Shown here piece by piece: positions 29,484 to 34,271 of a DNA stretch of 34,271 nucleotides. The notes under the pieces were generated by a model, which made no database searches, had not been told where the DNA came from, and was given only the letters and a program-made list of their open reading frames with translations. Positions within the stretch are counted from its first letter, which is position 1. Each line of letters opens with the position of its first letter. This stretch comes from Chara braunii (taxonomy: Eukaryota > Streptophyta > Charophyceae > Charales > Characeae): NCBI GenBank assembly GCA_003427395.1, contig BFEA01000071.1, positions 1,288,243 to 1,322,513 on the forward strand, given 5' to 3'. Made by a program: the position numbers and the translations under genes.

Positions 29484-30890
29484 CTAGCGGCTGCTCACAC
29501 CTAGGCGAATCAGTCCCCACTCACTCATCTCCTCCTGGTTCTGCTTGTACAGTTGAGCCTTACCCCCATCTGCAGATCGCTCTACTACTCTGCCTTGTCT
29601 ATCATACATCCTTCCACCACTCTCTGTGACCTTCCCTGCAGCCAGGTTCTTTAGAAACTTGGGACGCTTCAAAGCCCTGTGCTCCTCGCTCTTACAGAAG
29701 AAGCAGTATGAGTCGCCTGACCTCCGACCTCTCTTCTTTTTCTTTTCGGATCCTGGAAATGATTGTGTTTCACTTGCCTCCCTGGCCACCTCATGACATT
29801 GAGGTGCATCCAAAGGCTCCTTTGGTTCCGTGTCCAACTCCTGAGTACTGGTTTCTGGTCGTATCCCAATCCCCTCTGGTCTATACTCAGGCGTATCCAG
29901 CCTCTTAGGCCTGCCCTCGATGACGTCTTCTATCGTAGTCCCCATCTCTCTCTCAGGAGGCTCCTCCATCCTCTGCTCAGGTGAAAATAGACTCGCCTCT
30001 TCCTGCATAGTCTGAACTGCCTCGAGAAGCACATCCATAGACCCCTCTGCCGGACCCTGAACCGGCTCGCTGCTGGTCGTCTGCCGCCCCTCCTCAACTG
30101 ATAATGGCATAGTTGCTATCGTGGGTTCCACAACTGTTATGGGCAGTGTGGCGAGTTCAGTAGGGGCTTTGAACTCGAAGGCCTCTCTCTCTGCCTCCCT
30201 CTTGGCTTTTGCCTCCTCAGGCTCCAAGATGGCTCTTCCCATGGGCGGCTCCTGGGGGAGTTCAACTGCGGATGGCGGCCCTGATAAGGCATGCACCGAC
30301 TCTCTCTGATCGCCACGTCGGCTACTCCCCGCCCCGTCCACCACCTTGGCAGGCTCTTCTCTGTCAGTCCTGCCAGCCCCATCTCGAGGCTGCCGCCTCA
30401 AGTCCTGGATGATGGCAACTTGACTAGCCACCAATGCCCTGAGCTCTCGGACCTCAGCCTCAACTGCCTCCAGACGTACCCCATGGCTTACCTCCTTCAT
30501 CTTCTTCCCGGCCAGATCAGCCTCCAACATCAGATACCTATCGAAGGATGTCTTGGCCAGGAAGCGGATTTTTCGGTCCAAGTACTCATCCGCCATCCTC
30601 GAAGTCTCGACTCCTGCCCTCTCTGGAGTCGTCAATCCCTTGCCATGCTGGTCAAAGAACTCGTCCCACATCTCCTTGATTCCGTATGGCTTAGGTGGTG
30701 GTGGTTGATCTGGGAGTGTCCCTGCCTCCTCTAACCTCTGTCTTTCCTGCCAGATTTCCTCCAAGCGCTTTCCAACTTTGGCCCGTTTCTCCTCAGTCGT
30801 CTCCCCTGCTGGTACTCTCTCTCTTGTACGATGGTCTGCTCTCCCCGGAACCTCAGCTCCCATCTCTCTCTCTGCCTGGCGTGGCTCCAT
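29484..30890 (-). CDS. Gag-like protein with coiled coil and damaged zinc knuckle
   Basis: This 468-codon frame is the longest intact one in the window. It is Glu/Arg/Pro-rich. A helical region (about residues 40-130) includes KRLEEIWQERQRLEE and SFDRYLMLEADL. A coiled coil follows at about 138-168 (VEAEVRELRALVASQ), then a long low-complexity acidic region, a basic patch KKKKRGRR (383-390) and a C-terminal knuckle: Cys396, Cys399, His404, but Arg409 (codon CGT, 29664-29666) where CCHC proteins have Cys. This layout suits a retroelement gag nucleic-acid-binding protein. The true start is uncertain: frame 30853-31332 just upstream reads like its N-terminal continuation in another phase, with the shift in a GA-rich run near 30870-30890, so this ATG is probably internal. 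No pol follows. It could instead be a domesticated gene or the tail of the hAT frame upstream. Confidence 0.6.
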   Translation of the reverse strand: MEPRQAEREMGAEVPGRADHRTRERVPAGETTEEKRAKVGKRLEEIWQERQRLEEAGTLPDQPPPPKPYGIKEMWDEFFDQHGKGLTTPERAGVETSRMADEYLDRKIRFLAKTSFDRYLMLEADLAGKKMKEVSHGVRLEAVEAEVRELRALVASQVAIIQDLRRQPRDGAGRTDREEPAKVVDGAGSSRRGDQRESVHALSGPPSAVELPQEPPMGRAILEPEEAKAKREAEREAFEFKAPTELATLPITVVEPTIATMPLSVEEGRQTTSSEPVQGPAEGSMDVLLEAVQTMQEEASLFSPEQRMEEPPEREMGTTIEDVIEGRPKRLDTPEYRPEGIGIRPETSTQELDTEPKEPLDAPQCHEVAREASETQSFPGSEKKKKRGRRSGDSYCFFCKSEEHRALKRPKFLKNLAAGKVTESGGRMYDRQGRVVERSADGGKAQLYKQNQEEMSEWGLIRLGVSSR

Positions 30891-31812
30891 AGGTGGGCTC
30901 CTCCAGGTCAGGGTGCTCTACGGCGTGTGCAGCCAGATGTCTGTCAATCATAGTAAGGGTCTCTCTCCTCCGGTCGGCTCTCTCCCTCTCCATCTCTACC
31001 CTCACTCCTGGCGAAGGGACCGTCTCTGGTGGTGGTAATGGGGTCTCCTCCTGCCGCAATTCCTCCTCTCTGTCGCGTGCGCCCTCTGGCATACTCCCCA
31101 GTCTCAATCCCACAGTCGGCATCTGAGGAGGAGTATCCTCCTCAACCTCTATCACCTCCTCTATAGCATGTCCCCTCTCAGTACTCGGCCTCATCTCTCG
31201 CTCAGGGTCCTGGGCCTCCTCTCGTGGTACCTCCTCTGCCGGCTCGTCAAGCCTCTCACTCATCGGCACTCTCCATTGTGAGACATCCAAATGTGCCTCC
31301 AACTCCTGCAATGGCTCTCCAGATGGAGGCACCTCCTCTCATGCGCGCTGGGGAGATCCTCCCAATCCTTCCTCGGTGAAGCGATGAAACACCATTGGCC
31401 CCAAGTGGAGGGGGGGGGGCACTACCACCTCCGGTGTGCGTGTCGATCCTACCTCTGTGGTAGCTGCACTACAACCTGCCTCACCATCGAAGGTGGTTGG
31501 CTGAAAGCCCGTGTCCACACGGCGGTCCTGCTGAACCCGTGCACTCCCCTCGTCCGGTCTGCGACATTCCTGAATGTCCTTCATCATATGAAGGGTGTGT
31601 CTTGAACCGTGCAGGTAACCATCCAGGTCATCTACAATGTCGAGGCCACCCCACCTGTCCCACACACGAGAGACGAGAGGGTCCTCGCGGACTACCTCCT
31701 TCCCCTTCCCCGCCGCAGCAATCTCCTCTATCATGTCCTTCCCCGCCCAGATGTCATCCGCCTTGTAAATGACGTCCTCGACATCCTCATCCTCGTAGTC
31801 CCGTCCCTGCAA
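30853..31812 (-). pseudogene. Acidic Pro/Glu/Arg-rich tail linking hAT and gag-like frames
   Basis: On the minus strand the frame from 31812 runs open to a TGA at 31339-31341 and continues in the same phase to 30853, about 320 codons with one stop. The first part (EDEDVEDVIYKADDIW, WDRWGGLDIVDDLDGYLHG) follows the hAT C-terminus after a frameshift near 31800. The second part is rich in Glu, Arg and Pro and ends in a helical stretch (RRRETLTMIDRHLAAHAVEH) leading into the gag-like frame. The stop could be CGA changed to TGA. No domain is recognised. It is either a long hAT tail or the start of a separate gag-like gene; I cannot place the boundary. Confidence 0.5.
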
Positions 31813-32949
31813 CAGTCGTGCACTAGCACGATCCCCCCCTCCTTGCGCCGACAGCGCATCTCTGCCTCCACCTCCTCGGGGATCGTCATGTCGTCGCCGT
31901 ACACCTCCTCAGAGGCAGCGCCGACCTGCGGCTCTGGTGGATCCTCCACCACATCCTCCCAAACATCCACGAACCCCTTCCGGGGACCCGACTGGGCTCG
32001 CAGAAGCTGCATGCTCCAATGGATGAACACAAGCTTCCGTAGACAATCACTCGAGAGTTTATTGCGCCTCTTCGTGTGAATGAAGTCATGCGAGGCCCAA
32101 TTCCTCTCACAAGGAGAGGCAGTAGACCACATAGCGAACACCTTGATGGCGACCGGGGTACATCCTCCCCGCATCCGCCTTCACCTTGGGATCCGTCGAC
32201 CATTTTGGCCTGGTGCTCGCATGGGGATCATCATGGTGGAACAAGTACAAAGAGAACCACAACTTGTCGTGCTCCTCTGAGCCCGGGTCGTCAACAGTGA
32301 ACCTCGACAAATGATCCAGCGCACTCTGCACAACCGTGCTACTGGTATCCGCCAACATAGACACATCTCGCCGTCGTGGGTCCACGAGGTATGCGAGCGC
32401 GTGAGCCAGCTGACGCATCATGCTGCACCGGTACTCTACCCTCTCCAAGATCTCTGTCTCCTCCTCCTCAGAGAGACCGATGTCACGAACTCGCTGTCTG
32501 ATCCTGTCCAAAACCCCCCAAAGGGTGGGGGGGGAAGAACCGTCTCTATCCATGTACAACAGGCTGTACGCCGGTTGCATGACGTCCTGCACGCGATGCG
32601 CACTCTCCCAAAATAGGTCGGACAACACAAGTTGTCGAATGGGGCGCTCATCTTGGGCTGCCTTCCCCGTCCATGGGGTGGCCCGCCATCTCACACTGCC
32701 CACAACAGCCCTCAGTATATGCTCCTGATCGGTGAGGCGCTCCACCATCTGGTATGCTGACCCAAACCGTGTTTCACATGGTCGGATCAGCTCTAGGCCC
32801 TTAAGGACCGATGATACGTGACGGCCTTCTGAATATTCTTGACGAACATCACAACCTTGTGTGTGTTCTTCAAGATAGGGCGCACCCACTCGAAGCACGT
32901 AATGTCTCGCAGGAGGAGACTCAAGCAATGGGCTGCACAGGGGAGCCAA
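31731..32949 (-). pseudogene. hAT transposase C-terminal half with dimerisation domain
   Basis: On the minus strand the frame from about 32820 continues the transposase after a frameshift (LKGLELIRPCETRFGSAY, WESAHRVQDVMQPAYSLL, LAHALAYLVDPRR). It shifts again near 32140-32170 into the classic hAT dimerisation segment: TASPCERNWASHDFIHTKR, then LRKLVFIHW (about 32042-32016). The Glu of CERNW is the expected third catalytic acidic residue and is kept. After the dimerisation helix comes an acidic tail (VEDPPEPQ) and a further frameshift near 31800. Confidence 0.85.
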
Positions 32950-33665
32950 GGGATCCGACTCATCCGAGAGATGGCGGTATCCGGATGGTCCTGCAACCGC
33001 TGCGCAGCCACCTTATTGGCATAAGCATTGTCAGTGCAATAGGCATTGACAACGTCAACGCCAATATCTCGGATCACTTCCTCCCACAAATCCGCCAGTG
33101 CCACGCCAGCCTGAGTCTTGTCCCTCACCGACATGTCGACGGTGGTGATCAAGACTGGCTCGTCCTCGCCCGCTGCAATGAAGTTGACGACGGGCTTGTA
33201 CGACCTCGTTGTAGCCCCATTCATCATCATGGTACACCCTGTCAGCTTCCATTTCGCCTTCTTCGGCGCGACTCTCTCTGCAATCTCATGGTAGATGTCA
33301 TCTAGGAGTCGTGTGCGCATGTCATTGTATGAGGGCAGGACCAAAGCTGGCCCGATTGTCGCCCTCATCAGTGACACCATAAAGTCGTGCAACTCCTGCA
33401 TGGTCTCGAGGCGCATGCACGAGAAAGGCACCCCAGCCCTGAACAACACTCTCGCCCACAACCGCTCGTACTGCTACTGCAAACCCCCGCTGGCCCAACT
33501 ATCCAACCTCGTCTGCAGCATGCGACGATCATGGGGCACGACGACGCCCGATGGGCCAGATGTGCCCTCCGTCCTCAGCCACGTCATATCGACTCTCGGC
33601 CTCGAACGTTGACCCTCGCCCCGCCTCGAGGACTTGTATTCTTTCTCTGAGTGTAGTGAGCTCAT
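32793..33665 (-). pseudogene. hAT transposase DUF659 core domain
   Basis: This is the catalytic core of a plant-type hAT transposase. After a frameshift from the BED region (near 33540-33600), one phase runs RRMLQTRLDSWASGG, an in-frame TAG (33474-33476), then WARVLFRAGVPFSCMRLE, the Trp/Lys-rich TGCTMMMNGATTRSYKPVV, VDMSVRDKTQAGVALADLW, YCTDNAYANKVAA and WLPCAAHCLSLLLRDI. All are DUF659 landmarks. The first catalytic Asp, expected in a Ser-Asp-Gly-Trp context, is Asn (AAT, 33219-33221), one G-to-A step from GAT. The second, in CTDNA (33030-33032), is kept. A frameshift near 32806-32830 ends this frame. Confidence 0.88.
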
Positions 33666-34194
33666 CCTCTACACGCACACCACCAACCCGCCCCTCATCC
33701 GTCATCGTGGGATCCACCCCTCGGGCTGCTGACTCCTCTCCATGACCAGCAGCCCGGTCGTCTGCCATGCCTGCAGCAGGGGCGGCCGCCTCATCGGTCC
33801 TTCGCAGGTCCTCCATCTCCAACTCCTCCTCGCAGACGTCCATGTGCCTCTCTGCCATAGCCCTCCCCACGGGGTCCGTGATGGAGACCCCGTCTCGCAT
33901 TAACCTGTACAGGATCTCTCCTGTATGAAATCTGCAGTGCGCAGCCGAGCGGATGAAGTGATCTTCTGCCTTCGTTCGCACCCCAACCCAAATGTGGTTG
34001 CACAACGTGCAATGCAACTAATATTGCCCCTTTCCATGCACTCCCACCTTTTGCCCCTGACGAACCCATTTCCGCACCACATTCTTCCCTTGCAGCCAAC
34101 GCTGCCGACTCTCATCAGCCTCCTTGAAAGGGGCATCCGATCCGGGAGGCTGGTGAACCTCCCTCGTGACCCGGGTCGCGACATCAGACAACCA

Positions 34195-34197
<3 letters not shown>
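33529..34197 (-). pseudogene. hAT transposase N-terminus with BED zinc finger
   Basis: The likely start is the ATG at 34195-34197, since the same phase is open from there except for one TAG at 34018-34020. After 59 codons rich in basic residues (WLQGKNVVRKWVRQG) and the stop comes the BED-type finger: HCTLCNHIW, DHF and AAHCRFH, giving Cys-x2-Cys, His and Cys ligands that bind transposon ends. A Glu/Asp-rich linker and a coiled-coil-like ELTTLRERIQVLEAG follow before the frame shifts. The start abuts a long (GA)n tract at the window edge, so promoter and terminal inverted repeat are not visible. Confidence 0.75.

Positions 34198-34271
<74 letters not shown>
34197..34271. repeat. (CT)n microsatellite
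   Basis: About 75 bp of perfect CT dinucleotide runs to the window end. On the minus strand it is a (GA)n tract directly upstream of the transposase ATG, so it would be 5' untranslated sequence or promoter-proximal. Its full length is unknown. Confidence 0.95.

Overview
This window looks like nuclear DNA of a eukaryote in the green lineage. It has no operons or ribosome-binding sites, and almost every recognisable gene is a decayed transposable element: an L1-like LINE, a large LTR retrotransposon whose primer-binding site fits plant tRNA-Asp, and a plant-type BED/DUF659 hAT transposase. Simple-sequence repeats and a scaffold gap (N) are also present. The style of the elements suggests a repeat-rich streptophyte, possibly a charophyte such as Chara; that genus is an impression and is not proven by anything in the sequence.

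Layout. 1-4659 holds no convincing gene, only short direct and inverted repeats. 4660-19542 is read here as one minus-strand LTR retrotransposon. Its 3' LTR is at 4660-6937, a polypurine tract adjoins it at 6942-6957, a decayed gag lies at 13426-15381, a tRNA-Asp-type primer-binding site is at 16223-16240, and the 5' LTR is at 16242-19542. The internal part is split by a plus-strand LINE (7844-13418) that ends in a 29-base poly(A) and is flanked by a 16-bp target-site duplication with one mismatch. The interrupted frame continues on the far side of the LINE. No protease, reverse transcriptase or integrase of the LTR element is visible, so it looks like a gag-only, non-autonomous element with very large, satellite-like LTRs.

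19543-29483 has few or no genes. It contains an AT-rich block with two unexplained repeat families. One is a series of about 50-nt hairpins spaced roughly 120 bp apart, interrupted by a segment whose first 40 bases read like domain I of an alphaproteobacterial/mitochondrial 23S rRNA. The other is a family built on the core CCAAACTTATGG. A tRNA-Asp-like sequence lies at 27619-27698.

29484-34197 (minus strand) carries a hAT transposase pseudogene (BED finger, DUF659 core, C-terminal dimerisation domain). It runs almost without interruption into an acidic Pro/Glu/Arg-rich tail and then a 468-codon open frame with a coiled coil and a damaged zinc knuckle. A (GA)n tract abuts the inferred start. 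Nearly all broken sites in the LINE, the LTR element and the hAT fit C-to-T or G-to-A changes, suggesting old, cytosine-methylated copies. I see no confidently intact host gene.
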